Shown here: one piece after another, positions 8,548-16,531 of the stretch
Position numbering within the stretch: position 1 is the stretch's first letter
Layout of the letters: each line of letters begins with the position of its first letter
Assembly: GCA_012927595.1 (NCBI GenBank)
Contig: JABBOW010000127.1
Span: forward strand, 1-45,631
Origin: Cellulomonas sp.
Lineage (GTDB): Bacteria; Actinomycetota; Actinomycetes; Actinomycetales; Cellulomonadaceae
DNA length: 45,631 bases
Reading direction: 5' to 3'
The notes under the pieces: generated by a model
What the model saw: the letters and a program-made list of their open reading frames with translations, nothing else
Database searches by the model: none
Told to the model about the DNA's origin: nothing
Program-made: the position numbers and the translations under genes

Positions 8548-9075
8548 ATGACCGTGGACGACCTGGGTGCGGACGAACCCCTGGGCGGGGTGCCGCCTGT
8601 GTCCGCCGACCTCGACCTCGCCGCGGACGGGCTCGCGGCCGGCGGTGCGATGGTGGGCATCGCGATCCGGCTCCCGGTGGCCACGCTCGACGCAGCACGC
8701 CTCATCGCGCACGACGAAGGCGTCAAGGTGACGGCAATGCTCCGCGAGTGGATCGATCAGCGCGTCGCCGAGCGCGTGGACGACGCACGCGTGGTGTCCG
8801 TCGGCGACCTGCGGCGCCTGATCGCGCACCGCGCTCAGGACCCCAAGCCCGGCCGCGACGTCGGCGGTGACGAGCTGCACGCCCTGGTGGGCCCGCCTGT
8901 GCAACCGACGACAGCCGACGCCGCTCGGTCGAAGGCCGCCGAGGTCGTGAAACCGAAGGCAGCGGACGGCGGCAAGCCCAAGGGCAAGGCGGCGGGCGGG
9001 ACGAAGTCCAAGGCGAAGTCCAAGGCGAAGTCGTCCGGTCACGGGTCGGGCAAAGCCGGTCCGAAGTCGGGCTGA
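8548..9075 (+). CDS. Ribbon-helix-helix protein with lysine-rich histone-H1-like tail
   Basis: A 175-residue protein. ATG 8548 follows GGAAGGACACTGAC, a good ribosome site; an upstream GTG at 8491 is in frame but lacks one. After an acidic lead of about 30 residues comes IAIRLPVATLDAARLIAHDE and VTAMLREWIDQRV, which looks like a ribbon-helix-helix DNA-binding fold. The last 50 residues are built of Lys, Ala, Gly and Pro (KSKAKSKAKSSG), encoded by short in-frame repeats, like mycobacterial HupB or histone H1 tails. Inference: a DNA-binding regulator or nucleoid protein. No toxin partner is adjacent, so a toxin-antitoxin role is unsupported. Confidence 0.75.
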   Translation: MTVDDLGADEPLGGVPPVSADLDLAADGLAAGGAMVGIAIRLPVATLDAARLIAHDEGVKVTAMLREWIDQRVAERVDDARVVSVGDLRRLIAHRAQDPKPGRDVGGDELHALVGPPVQPTTADAARSKAAEVVKPKAADGGKPKGKAAGGTKSKAKSKAKSSGHGSGKAGPKSG

Positions 9076-9104
9076 GCAACGGTAGGACCCATCACGTGGG
9101 CCGG

Positions 9105-9280
9105 TCAGAGCTCCTCGCGCTGATGGTCTCCGGTGGCTCCGTCGATGAGCTCGCGCACGATGTCCATGTGTCCGGCGTGGCGCGCGGTCTCTTCGATGAG
9201 GTGGATCAGCACCCAACGCATCGAGACGGCCTTGCCGGTCCAGGCCGTCCCGGTCTCGTCGAGATCGATCAGTACCGCGT
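9105..9280 (-). pseudogene. Relic of a DinB/DUF664 mycothiol-dependent enzyme (C-terminal piece)
   Basis: On the minus strand an open stretch reads [20 protein letters not shown], then [19 protein letters not shown] and IDGATGD. These are the closing segments of the DUF664/DinB-like four-helix bundle, including the His of the metal site. Full members are about 165-180 residues; only about 57 remain. Upstream the sequence is taken over by the 3' end of the pfs gene, and the reading frame there is nonsense. I see no start codon that would give a folded domain, so I call it a 5'-deleted remnant. Confidence 0.6.
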
Positions 9281-9976
9281 GGCGATCTGGTGCAGTGCTC
9301 CGATGATGACCCGGGCCGACCGCTCGGCGGCGTCGTCGACATGGGTCAGGAAGTCCGCCCCCGCGGCCGGGCCGCACAGGTCGGAGATCCCTCGGACCGA
9401 CAGGAATGGCACGCCGTACAGGTGGCTGGTGTGCGCGAGCGCCGCCGACTCCATGTCGGTGGACAGCGCACCAGGGAAGGCCGTCCTGATCGCGTCGACG
9501 GTCGAGGCATCGATGAACGCGTCGCCCGAGATGGTCGTGCCCGCGAGCACGCGGAGACCGGGGACGTCGGCGCCGAGCGCGGCTTCGAGGAGATCCTGAT
9601 CGCCCGCGTACGTCTCGGGCATCCCGGGCACCTGGCCGAGCGCGTACCCGAACGCTCGCGCATCGGCCCCGGAGTAGAGGTAGGTCGAGCCGACGACGAC
9701 GTCACCCACGCGGACATCCTCGCCGACGCCTCCGGCGCTCCCGGCGCTGATCACGACGCGGGTGCTCGTCGCACTGATCGCGACCGCCGCAGCCGTGGCC
9801 GAGTTCACCAAGCCGATGCCGCACTGGACGAGCAGCACGCCGCGGCCCTCGAACGAGAGCAGCCGATGCACGGCGTGGCCCACCTGGGACGCTTCGCCTA
9901 CGAAGTCGGCGCGGTCGACGAACGGCGCAGACTCGTCCGCCATCGCCGTCACGATGACGGCGTCGACAGCGATCAT
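9269..9976 (-). CDS. mtnN: 5'-methylthioadenosine/S-adenosylhomocysteine nucleosidase
   Basis: A 235-residue PNP/UDP-phosphorylase-fold enzyme that removes adenine from SAH and MTA, giving S-ribosylhomocysteine for LuxS. Hallmarks are [35 protein letters not shown], the ribose-binding glutamate in [19 protein letters not shown] and the catalytic aspartate in [13 protein letters not shown] 9976 overlaps the luxS stop (ATGA), so the two are co-translated as the activated methyl cycle unit. Its 3' end abuts the DinB relic. Confidence 0.92.
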   Translation of the reverse strand: MIAVDAVIVTAMADESAPFVDRADFVGEASQVGHAVHRLLSFEGRGVLLVQCGIGLVNSATAAAVAISATSTRVVISAGSAGGVGEDVRVGDVVVGSTYLYSGADARAFGYALGQVPGMPETYAGDQDLLEAALGADVPGLRVLAGTTISGDAFIDASTVDAIRTAFPGALSTDMESAALAHTSHLYGVPFLSVRGISDLCGPAAGADFLTHVDDAAERSARVIIGALHQIATRY

Positions 9977-10440
9977 GCGGTCACCGTGCTCCACTCGCCG
10001 CGTGCCGCGAGGAACGTGCGGGCCGCGGCCTGGGCGCCCTCGAGGGTGTGGTTCGCGCCCCAGCCGCACTGGACCTCGTTCGCGGCCGGGACCTCGGTGG
10101 CGACCAGGACGTCCTCGAGCGTCGCGTGCACCAGGTCGAGAACCGCGTCGAGCTCCCACTCGCCCTGGAGGATGAGGTAGAAGCCCGTCTGGCAGCCCAT
10201 CGGCGAGAAGTCGATGACTCGGGTCGAGTGGTTGCGCGAGTGCTCGGCGAACAGGTGCTCGAGCGAGTGCACGACGGGCATCTCGAGATGGGCCCGGTTG
10301 GGCTGGGTGAACCGGACGTCGTACTTCTGGATGACGTCCCCGGCCGGCAGGACCTTGGTGTCAGCGAGGCGTACATACGGAGCGGCGACGGTGCGGTGGT
10401 CGAGGTTGAACGACTCGACGTTCATGCGGGGCTGGTTCAC
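9973..10440 (-). CDS. luxS: S-ribosylhomocysteine lyase LuxS
   Basis: A 155-residue metalloenzyme splitting S-ribosylhomocysteine into homocysteine and DPD, the AI-2 precursor. The metal ligands are H58 and H62 in HSLEH and C125 in CGWGANH; the catalytic cysteine is C83 in GCQTGFY. The GTG start at 10440 is chosen because AGAAGG lies 6 nt upstream; an in-frame ATG at 10425 would be too far from it. The gene is coupled to the nucleosidase gene downstream. Whether AI-2 signalling occurs cannot be told; no LuxP/LsrB receptor is in the window. Confidence 0.95.
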   Translation of the reverse strand: MNQPRMNVESFNLDHRTVAAPYVRLADTKVLPAGDVIQKYDVRFTQPNRAHLEMPVVHSLEHLFAEHSRNHSTRVIDFSPMGCQTGFYLILQGEWELDAVLDLVHATLEDVLVATEVPAANEVQCGWGANHTLEGAQAAARTFLAARGEWSTVTA

Positions 10441-10476
10441 GTGCGGCCTTCTCTGTCGGTGAGCGGTGCCGGGAGC

Positions 10477-11208
10477 TCACGACACCACGGTGACCGACGG
10501 CGCGCTGCTCCGCCGACGGACAACGATCATTGTGCTCCACCGCACCAGCGTGGGCAGCAGCGGGTCCACGACGACGACGACGCCCACGATCGCCACAGCG
10601 AGGGCCATCGACGCGGTCACGTCGGTGAGCCAGTGGTAGCCGAGGTAGAGCCTGCTGGTTGCGACCGCGATCGTGCCCACGGCGCTGACTGCGAGGCCGA
10701 CGACGGCTGTACTTCTCGTCGGACGCCAGGTCCACAGCAGGTAGCTCGCGACGAGAAGGAACGTCGCCGTCCCCAGCGTGTGCCCCGACGGGAAGCCGGG
10801 ATTCGTCTCGGGCGGGGCGACCATCACCGCAAGCGGTGGCCGGGCGCGCCCCACGAGCACCTTGATGCCCGACGCCGCGACCACCGCGAGCGCCATCGCA
10901 CCCCCGAGCAGCAGCGCGGGTCGCACCCGCCGCGTGCGCCACGCGATCCCGAGGGCGAGGACGATGACGACCGGGGCGAGCACTGTCGGGTCAGTGAGCC
11001 ACGAGACCGCCTGGAGCACAGTGGTCGCGGGGGCCGACCGGTGGGACAGCAGCCATGTCAGCACGGGGGAGTCCCAGACGCTGAGGTCGCTGTGCTCGTC
11101 AACCCCGTCGAGCACGGCTGCGAACGCCAGCAGGCCGACGACGAGCGTCGCGATGCCAGCGGCTGTCTGTCGGGCGTGGGGGCGGGGATCTGACCGGGCG
11201 GTAGGCAT
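10477..11208 (-). CDS. PAP2-family membrane phosphatase
   Basis: A 243-residue integral membrane protein with the three phosphatase motifs: KVLVGRARPP, PSGHTLGTATF and SRLYLGYHWLTD (catalytic His residues in the last two). About six membrane segments flank them. It probably acts on a lipid phosphate such as undecaprenyl pyrophosphate or phosphatidic acid; the substrate is not readable. ATG 11208 is preceded at 6 nt by CAGACT (a -10-like hexamer), so it may be leaderless. It lies 36 nt before luxS on the same strand. A paralogue lies at 38201-38923. Confidence 0.88.
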   Translation of the reverse strand: MPTARSDPRPHARQTAAGIATLVVGLLAFAAVLDGVDEHSDLSVWDSPVLTWLLSHRSAPATTVLQAVSWLTDPTVLAPVVIVLALGIAWRTRRVRPALLLGGAMALAVVAASGIKVLVGRARPPLAVMVAPPETNPGFPSGHTLGTATFLLVASYLLWTWRPTRSTAVVGLAVSAVGTIAVATSRLYLGYHWLTDVTASMALAVAIVGVVVVVDPLLPTLVRWSTMIVVRRRSSAPSVTVVS

Positions 11209-11275
11209 CCGAGCAGTCTGGACCGGTTGACTGGAAGGTTCCTGGACGAGCGCGTGCGTCGGTGAGCGGGACGAG

Positions 11276-11656
11276 TCAGCGCCCGCGGAACTGATCGATC
11301 AGCCGCCGTTCGCGCTTCGTCGGACGGCCTGCACCGCGGTCGCGCTGCGGCACGGACGGCACCTCCTCGCGCGGCGGCGGGGGAGGGGTGTGGTCGACGA
11401 AGACCTCTGCCGCGACTGCCGCGCCGACGCGCTTCTCGATCACCCGGGCAACGACGACGATGCGCTCTTGCCCCTCGCCGCGCACGCGAACCTCGTCACC
11501 GACCTTGACCGAGGTCGCGGGTTTGGCCCGGTCCCCGTTGACCTTCACATGCCCCGCCCGGCATGCAGCTGCCGAGAGCGCACGGGTCCTGGTCAGGCGA
11601 GCCGCCCAGACCCAGCGGTCGACGCGCGTCGAGACTCCTGGCGACGATGCGGTCAT
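11276..11656 (-). CDS. hslR: S4-domain RNA-binding protein, HSP15 (HslR) type
   Basis: A 126-residue protein with an S4 fold: RVDRWVWAARLTRTRALSAA, CRAGHVKVNGDRAKPATSVK, VGDEVRVRG. This is the heat-shock protein 15 family, which binds stalled 50S subunits carrying nascent chains. The C-terminal tail is basic and proline-rich (PTKRERRLIDQFRGR), as in family members. ATG 11656 overlaps the stop of the upstream glycosidase gene by 4 nt, so the two are translated together, an unexpected pairing. Confidence 0.88.
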   Translation of the reverse strand: MTASSPGVSTRVDRWVWAARLTRTRALSAAACRAGHVKVNGDRAKPATSVKVGDEVRVRGEGQERIVVVARVIEKRVGAAVAAEVFVDHTPPPPPREEVPSVPQRDRGAGRPTKRERRLIDQFRGR

Positions 11657-12597
11657 GAGGACGTCCGCGTCGTGAAGTGCTCCCGGACCGTGTGCTCGGC
11701 CCGCTTGCCGAACATGCAGTAGTCGCGGTCGGTCGCCGCGCCCGCCTCGTCGTACAGCGGAGTCGGCCAGTCCCACAACACGAACCCGCGGACCCAAGGT
11801 CGCCTCGACGTCGCGGCGAACGCGGCCTCGTACCACGCGTTCTGGGCTTCCTGGCTCGCGGCGCCCGGCAGGCTCCAGTCGTTCGGCAGGTGCTCGGAAC
11901 CTGTGCGGCTCGGGCAGCCGGCCTCCATGAAGAAGAATGGCAGGCCGTGGGCCGACACGACCTGCTCGATCCGATCGAGCTGGGCGTCCCAGTCGTCGAC
12001 CGGGTAGTAGCCGCTCGAGGACATGATGTCGACGGCGTCCCACCAGCGGACCTGACCCTCTTGGTACTTGTCGCAGTTGTAGGTCACGAGGCCGGAGTAC
12101 ACCTCACGCACCTCGGCGACGAGCGCACGCCACTGATCCTCGCGCCGGTCCGTCTGGACCATCTCGCAGCCGATGCAGAGCATCTCGACGCCGGTCTCCT
12201 GGGCGATGCGTGCGTAGTGGACGATGAACTCGGTGTACGACGCGAACCACTGCGCCCAGGTCGGCTCGCACGGAACGTCGAGGTCGAAGAAGTTGATGTG
12301 GGCGCGCCAGGTCCCGTCGGTGCAGTTCACGACGGGCTTGAGGCAGACGGCCAGGCCGAGCGACTTGGCGTGCACGATCGCCGCCCGTACCTCGTCGTCG
12401 GTAACGGTGGGTGCGCGCCGGAACTGGATCTCCGTCGACTGCGGGTTGTCCTGGTAGGCCGCGAACGCGATGGCGGTCCACGTCGTGGCAAGCCGCTCGA
12501 CCATGAGGTTCATGGACCGATCGGCCGCCGGTCCGGTCCACGTGCCCCGGACTCCGGTCCAGCCCCACGTCATCCCGGCGATGTAGTCCTGCGGCAT
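11653..12597 (-). CDS. GH113-like TIM-barrel glycosidase (probable beta-mannanase family)
   Basis: A 314-residue protein with no signal peptide at the chosen ATG 12597, so probably cytosolic. Blocks AGMTWGWTGVRGTW, GLAVCLKPVVNC, AHINFFD and VRGFVLWDWPTP follow a (beta/alpha)8 glycosidase. E145 in CIGCEMVQTDRRE fits the acid/base and E225 in FFFMEAGCPSRTGS fits the nucleophile of clan GH-A enzymes; GH113 beta-1,4-mannanases are the closest I recall. The frame stays open upstream to 12750, but that part is encoded by the 18-bp repeats and reads as low-complexity sequence, so I exclude it. No strong ribosome site precedes the ATG (GGGACGACGAGG only), so the start is uncertain. Confidence 0.75.
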   Translation of the reverse strand: MPQDYIAGMTWGWTGVRGTWTGPAADRSMNLMVERLATTWTAIAFAAYQDNPQSTEIQFRRAPTVTDDEVRAAIVHAKSLGLAVCLKPVVNCTDGTWRAHINFFDLDVPCEPTWAQWFASYTEFIVHYARIAQETGVEMLCIGCEMVQTDRREDQWRALVAEVREVYSGLVTYNCDKYQEGQVRWWDAVDIMSSSGYYPVDDWDAQLDRIEQVVSAHGLPFFFMEAGCPSRTGSEHLPNDWSLPGAASQEAQNAWYEAAFAATSRRPWVRGFVLWDWPTPLYDEAGAATDRDYCMFGKRAEHTVREHFTTRTSS

Positions 12598-12689
12598 CCT
12601 CGTCGTCCCCGCCCGACTCGTCGTGCCGGCCGGCTGGTCGCCGGCCGCAGCACCGAGCCTAGCCGCGGGGGTCGTCGGACAGGCGACCA

Positions 12690-12761
12690 GACAGACGATC
12701 CGCGCCGGACAGACGATCAGCGCCAGACAGACGATCAGCGCCAGACACACGAACGGCGCCC
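12690..12761. repeat. 18-bp tandem repeat, four units
   Basis: Units at 12690, 12708, 12726 and 12744. The two middle units are identical (GACAGACGATCAGCGCCA), the first differs at a few bases and the fourth (GACACACGAACGGCGCCC) runs into the terminator stem. A further degenerate unit may precede at about 12677. The array lies between the cold-shock gene terminator and the glycosidase start. Confidence 0.85.
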
Positions 12762-12790
12762 CAGCCGTGACGCTGGGGCGCCGTTCGTGT
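12747..12790 (-). terminator. Strong hairpin terminator downstream of cspA
   Basis: A perfect 19-bp stem: ACACGAACGGCGCCCCAGC (12747-12765) pairs with 12772-12790 across a 6-nt loop CGTGAC. It begins 13 nt after the cspA stop. There is no long U tract, as is common in high-GC actinobacteria. Confidence 0.9.
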
Positions 12791-12803
12791 GCTCAGATGG
12801 TGA

Positions 12804-13007
12804 TCAGAGCGGGGTGATGTTCTCGGCCTGCGGGCCCTTCGGGCCCTGCGTGACGTCGAACTGCACCTTCTGGTTCTCGTCGAGCGAGCGGTAGCCGCTG
12901 CTCTGGATCGCCGAGTAGTGGGCGAAGACGTCGGGGCCACCGTCGTCGGGGGCAATGAAGCCGAAGCCCTTTTCGCCGTTGAACCACTTCACGGTACCTG
13001 TTGCCAT
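12804..13007 (-). CDS. cspA: Cold-shock protein, CspA family
   Basis: A 67-residue OB-fold RNA chaperone. RNP1 is KGFGFI and RNP2 is DVFAHYSAI, with the usual opening [14 protein letters not shown] and closing [13 protein letters not shown] 13007 is preceded by AGGGAGCAGAACA. The transcript probably has a long structured leader (see 13008-13152) and ends at the hairpin 12747-12790. Single cistron. Confidence 0.97.
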   Translation of the reverse strand: MATGTVKWFNGEKGFGFIAPDDGGPDVFAHYSAIQSSGYRSLDENQKVQFDVTQGPKGPQAENITPL

Positions 13008-13152
13008 TGTTCTGCTCCCTTACGGGCATACGGACGACCCCGACTCTCGGGGCCAGTTATTACGGTGATTCGTCGTCCGCTCCCTCAGGGAACGCGGTGC
13101 CCGGGAAGAACCCGAGGCGTAACTCCACACTGCAACTCCAGGAGTGAGCATA
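13008..13152 (-). promoter_or_regulatory. Probable cspA promoter and structured 5' leader
   Basis: On the minus strand a TATGCT hexamer (13147-13152) could be the -10 box, giving a leader of about 130 nt. The leader holds a perfect hairpin CCCCGA-GAG-TCGGGG (13038-13052) between the putative start site and the ribosome site. Long structured leaders are typical of cspA mRNAs. The start site is a guess. Confidence 0.4.
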
Positions 13153-13232
13153 GCGGGCCCGGGCCGAGTCATCCAGTGCTCGGCGCGACGAGTCTCGAGC
13201 GGGCGGTGCTCGACCCAGACGGTCGGTCGGCG

Positions 13233-13541
13233 TCACGTCACCGGGACGGTTCCCTCGAGAGCTCCGCCCAGCGCGTCGAGCAAGTCGTCTGTGCCCTGCT
13301 CGCGTTGGTAGGTCGCGTCGAAGGTCGTCGCAAAGCCGCCCAGATGACGCGACGCGCTCGACTCCACGCCGCCCGGGCGGAACTCGAACGCGTGCCTCGT
13401 CGTGGTGAAGCCGTCGTGCTTGCCACCAAACCAGACGGCCTCGGCGGCAGGGTCGGCGACTGTTGCGAAGACCCCTGCAGGCGGGGTGGCGCACGTGCGC
13501 TCACGGGTGAATGTCGCGTGGGTGACGGATCGCGTGGTGAT
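13233..13541 (-). pseudogene. Decayed SRPBCC/AHSA1-domain gene, start codon lost and middle deleted
   Basis: The minus-strand frame reads TTRSVTHATFTRERTCATPP then GVFATVADPAAEAVWFGG at its start and QREQGTDDLLDALGGAL at its end, the N- and C-terminal blocks of AHSA1-type SRPBCC proteins. Family members are about 150-160 residues; here about 102 remain, and the central strands (the IVYTYDM / TRLTFTEQ region) are missing between GGVESSAS and FDATYQREQ. At the expected start, 9 nt after GGAAGGA, the codon is ATC instead of ATG. Both defects point to a pseudogene. It pairs with the broken ArsR gene upstream. Confidence 0.7.
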
Positions 13542-13552
13542 GGCTGTGTCCT

Positions 13553-13750
13553 TCCATCGTCGTCTTCGGATGCATCGGCGAGGTAGTCGCTGAGGCGGTC
13601 GAGGCGACGCTCCCAGGTGGAGCACCGCTCCGTGATCCAGCGCTCGGCTGCGTCGGGCGACGTCGGCTCGAGCTCGCTCACCGACGCCGGCCAGCGGCTC
13701 AGTCGCTCCGCCATGCTCCGGCGGCTCGGATCCGCAAGTGCCTGGACCAT
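13553..13750 (-). pseudogene. Decayed ArsR-family regulator with the DNA-recognition core deleted
   Basis: From ATG 13750 the frame reads MVQALADPSRRSMAERLSRW then PASVSELE, the first helices of ArsR repressors that pair with SRPBCC genes. It then jumps to AAERWITERCSTWERRLDRL followed by SDYLADASEDDDG, the family's C-terminal helix. The roughly 40-45 residues in between, holding the recognition helix and beta wing, are absent. The frame then stays open into the SRPBCC relic in the wrong phase. A protein of this shape should not bind DNA normally. Confidence 0.7.
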
Positions 13751-14019
13751 GCGATCGGGGGTGTCGGGTGTGTCAAGCACAGACTGAGGTAGTGCGTCAG
13801 CAGCTTCTCGACCGGCGCAAGCTCGCCGAGCACGTCGAGGGCAGTGCGGACGCAGCGACGGGCGCCGCCGACCAGGTTGCTGTGCAGACCGACCAGCTCG
13901 CGATCGCCCCGGCGCAGTCGGGTTCGCTCGACGTGCTGGCCGGACCCGGGACCACCGCTCGGCCGCTGGTGAAGCCTTTCTCACCGAGGGAGCGGTTCCA
14001 CTCTGGGCGAAACGGGAGG
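13751..14019. other. Gap between divergent genes, no supported gene
   Basis: About 270 nt between the ArsR relic and the small plus-strand gene. Both strands have long open frames because of base composition, but none with a recognised domain. A TTGACA-like hexamer lies on the minus strand 21 nt before ATG 13750. Nothing else is evident. Confidence 0.5.
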
Positions 14020-14274
14020 ATGATGGTACCGATGCCTTACAAACCGACCGGCGCTCGCCGGAATCTGCCGAACAGTCCCTTCAAGGCCGCCCGCGACGCG
14101 GCTGCGGCGGCGGCCGTGATCGTCCCGATCCCGGTCGGTGTCCGTGTGTCGCACGAGCGGCACGGTCTCGGCCGCGTCGTCGCGCTGGCGGGTGAGCAGG
14201 CAGTCATCGTCGACTTCGGTAACGGTGACCTCCGCCGGGTCTCGCTCGCGAGCTCGAAGCTCGAGACGATCTGA
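14020..14274 (+). CDS. Small basic protein with a Tudor/UvrD-tail-like barrel
   Basis: An 84-residue protein (or 80 from ATG 14032). The N-terminal half is basic and alanine-rich (NLPNSPFKAARDAAAAAA). The C-terminal half, VGVRVSHERHGLGRVVALAG then VIVDFGNGDLRRVSLASSKL, resembles the small barrel at the C terminus of UvrD/PcrA helicases that binds RNA polymerase. GGGAGG sits directly against the first ATG, 3 nt from the second (14023) and 12 nt from the third, so the start is unsettled. Homologous small proteins are common in actinobacteria; the function is unknown. Confidence 0.75.
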   Translation: MMVPMPYKPTGARRNLPNSPFKAARDAAAAAAVIVPIPVGVRVSHERHGLGRVVALAGEQAVIVDFGNGDLRRVSLASSKLETI

Positions 14275-14310
14275 GCCTCGCGACTCATCCAAGACCCGGC
14301 GGGCCCCCCT

Positions 14311-15993
14311 TTACCGGCGGTTCGCCAGGTAGTACTCGATCAGGCCACGGGTTGACGCGTCCTGCTGATCGAGCGATGCGGTGTCACCGGCTACAGCCGG
14401 AGCGATCTCCATGGCCAGCTTCTTGCCGAGCTCGACACCCCACTGGTCGAAGCTGTCGATGCCCCAGACGATCCCCTGCACGAACGTGATGTGCTCGTAG
14501 AGCGCGATCAGCTGACCGAGCACTGACGGGGTGAGCGCGGGCGCCATGATCGACGTCGTCGGACGGTTGCCGCTGAAGACCCGCGCCGCAACGATCTCCT
14601 CCGCCGTTCCCTCCGCCCGCACCTCGTCGGCCGTCTTGCCGAAAGCGAGCGCCTTCGTCTGCGCGAAGAAATTGGCGAGGAACAGCTCGTGGACGTCGGC
14701 GTCGCCGTCACGCAGCGGGCGTGCCGGCGTCGCGACCGCGATGAAGTCGGCAGGGATGAGCCGCGTGCCCTGGTGGATGAGCTGGTAGAACGCGTGCTGC
14801 CCGTTCGTCCCGGGCTCGCCCCAGAACACCTCGCCGGTCGCCGTCGTGACCGGCGTGCCGTTCGACCGGACCGACTTCCCGTTCGACTCCATCGTGAGCT
14901 GCTGGAGGTACGCGGGGAATCGGTGCAGGTACTGCGCGTACGGCAGCACGGCGTGCGTGTGGGCGTCGAGGAAGTTGACATACCAGACGTTGAGCAGGCC
15001 CATCAGCACCGGCACGTTCTGCGCGAACGGCGCAGTCCGGAAGTGCTCGTCGACCGCGTGGAAGCCCGTGAGGAAGTCACGGAACCCGTCCGGCCCGATC
15101 GCGATCGCGAGCGACGTGCCGATGGCCGAGTCGACCGAGTAGCGGCCCCCGACCCAGTCCCAGAAGCCGAACGCGTTCGCCGGGTCGATGCCGAACGCCG
15201 CGACCTTGTCGAGCGCCGTCGACACCGCGACGAAGTGGCGGGCCACGGCCTGCTGTCGCGCGGCATCGGTGTCCTCGATCGCACCGACTGCGATCAGCTG
15301 CTGCCATAGCCAAGCGCGGGCCAGGCGGGCGTTCGTGAGTGTCTCCAGCGTGCCGAACGTCTTGGACGCCACGATGAACAGGGTCGTCGTCGGATCGAGG
15401 CCCTTGACGGTCTCTGCGAGGTCGGTCGGGTCGATGTTGGAGACGAAGCGCAGCTCGAGGCCGTCCTGGACGTACGGCTTGAGCGCTTCGTAGGCCATCA
15501 CCGGGCCGAGGTCGGAGCCTCCGATGCCGATGTTGACGACCGTCGTGACGCGGGCGTCGGTCACGCCGGTCCATGCGCCGCCGCGGACCGCGTCAGCGAA
15601 CGCGAATACCTTCGCCAGCACCGACTGGACGTCGGCGTCGATGTCCTGGCCGTCGACGACAAGCGGCGCGGCGGACGACGGCGGGCGACGCAGCGCGGTG
15701 TGGAGCACCGCGCGGTCCTCGGTCACGTTGATGTGCTCGCCCGCGAACATGGCCGTGATGCGACCGGCCAGCCCGACCTCATCGGCGAGGCGGACGAGGA
15801 GGTCGAGCGTCTCGTCGGTGAGGAGGTTCTTCGACAGGTCGACGTGCAGCTCGCCGACCGTTCGGGTGAGGCGTGCGGTGCGTTCGAGGTCGGCGGCGAA
15901 CCAGCCGCGCAGGTCGGGCTCGAACGCGGAACGGTGGGCCGTCAGGTCCCTCCAGGCGCTCGTCGCGGTGGCATCGATCGGTGTGGTGGTCAC
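14311..15993 (-). CDS. pgi: Glucose-6-phosphate isomerase
   Basis: A 560-residue enzyme of glycolysis and gluconeogenesis converting glucose-6-P and fructose-6-P, full length for the long bacterial type. Signatures are [55 protein letters not shown] and the catalytic region [18 protein letters not shown]. The GTG start at 15993 has GAGAGGG 7 nt upstream; longer open sequence beyond it is not homologous. A TACGGT hexamer (minus strand, 16025-16030) about 30 nt upstream may be the -10 box. Confidence 0.96.
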   Translation of the reverse strand: MTTTPIDATATSAWRDLTAHRSAFEPDLRGWFAADLERTARLTRTVGELHVDLSKNLLTDETLDLLVRLADEVGLAGRITAMFAGEHINVTEDRAVLHTALRRPPSSAAPLVVDGQDIDADVQSVLAKVFAFADAVRGGAWTGVTDARVTTVVNIGIGGSDLGPVMAYEALKPYVQDGLELRFVSNIDPTDLAETVKGLDPTTTLFIVASKTFGTLETLTNARLARAWLWQQLIAVGAIEDTDAARQQAVARHFVAVSTALDKVAAFGIDPANAFGFWDWVGGRYSVDSAIGTSLAIAIGPDGFRDFLTGFHAVDEHFRTAPFAQNVPVLMGLLNVWYVNFLDAHTHAVLPYAQYLHRFPAYLQQLTMESNGKSVRSNGTPVTTATGEVFWGEPGTNGQHAFYQLIHQGTRLIPADFIAVATPARPLRDGDADVHELFLANFFAQTKALAFGKTADEVRAEGTAEEIVAARVFSGNRPTTSIMAPALTPSVLGQLIALYEHITFVQGIVWGIDSFDQWGVELGKKLAMEIAPAVAGDTASLDQQDASTRGLIEYYLANRR

Positions 15994-16095
15994 AGGTTTT
16001 CCCTCTCGCGAGCTCGGTGGCACCACCGTATTGCCCTCCGAGGTGTGCGGCGTAGGACGGTCGGATCGGGGTGCGAGCTGGACGGCCGCGGAGCC

Positions 16096-16101
16096 TACAG
16101 T
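16096..16101 (+). promoter_or_regulatory. -10 box, leaderless (small membrane protein)
   Basis: TACAGT, 6 nt before GTG 16108. Confidence 0.55.
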
Positions 16102-16107
16102 GGCGCC

Positions 16108-16503
16108 GTGCTGCGCTCTTCCCGCATCCCGACCGCCGCAGTCGCCGGGCTCAGCCTCGTCGGCGGGTTCGCCGTCGCCGACCTCACAGGCGCGCGGGCG
16201 CTCGGCGGGGTCGTGCTCGCCGCCGGCGGGCTCTGGTGCGTCGTCCGGTCCCGGGCCGCCGGCTGGTGGCGTCTGCTGCTCGTCGTGCTGCTCGCACTGG
16301 CCCTGTTCGTCGCGTCGCACGTTCTCGGTCGGGTGCTCGGCGCGTGGCCTGCGGTCCTGCTCGCGGGCGCCCTGCTGGCGGCTGGCACCCACGCCGTCGT
16401 GGATCGCCGCTCGCGGGCCGCCGGGGCCGACGGTGCGCCGACGTCCGGCTTCGTGCGCTCCGAGAAGCTCCTGCTCGGCGAGCGGGGCAGCACGGACGAC
16501 TGA
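16108..16503 (+). CDS. Small membrane protein of unknown function
   Basis: A 131-residue protein with about four hydrophobic segments ([54 protein letters not shown]) and a polar C-terminal tail. The GTG at 16108 lies 6 nt after TACAGT, which suggests a leaderless message. No known domain is recognised. It is followed 28 nt later by the PfkB kinase gene, perhaps in the same unit. Confidence 0.75.
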   Translation: MLRSSRIPTAAVAGLSLVGGFAVADLTGARALGGVVLAAGGLWCVVRSRAAGWWRLLLVVLLALALFVASHVLGRVLGAWPAVLLAGALLAAGTHAVVDRRSRAAGADGAPTSGFVRSEKLLLGERGSTDD

Positions 16504-16531
16504 CCCCTCGTCGGGCAGGCAGGATGGCACG

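Noticed and set aside
8548..9075. Antitoxin of a toxin-antitoxin system
   Set aside because: No small toxin gene is adjacent on either side; the downstream DinB piece is a relic on the other strand.
12598..12750. N-terminal extension of the glycosidase (Cys/Leu/Ile/Val repeats) as a signal peptide or lipobox
   Set aside because: It is a translation of the 18-bp DNA repeats and lies partly on the terminator stem, with no ribosome site.
12690..12761. CRISPR array
   Set aside because: Units are contiguous 18-mers without spacers.
13770..13980. Minus-strand open frame with helix-like sequence (SNLVGGARRCVRTALDVLGE)
   Set aside because: No start codon, no recognised family, and open frames are expected by chance at this GC content.
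13738..14019. Long plus-strand extension of the small UvrD-tail-like protein
   Set aside because: The added residues show no conserved domain, and a ribosome site sits at 14014-14019.
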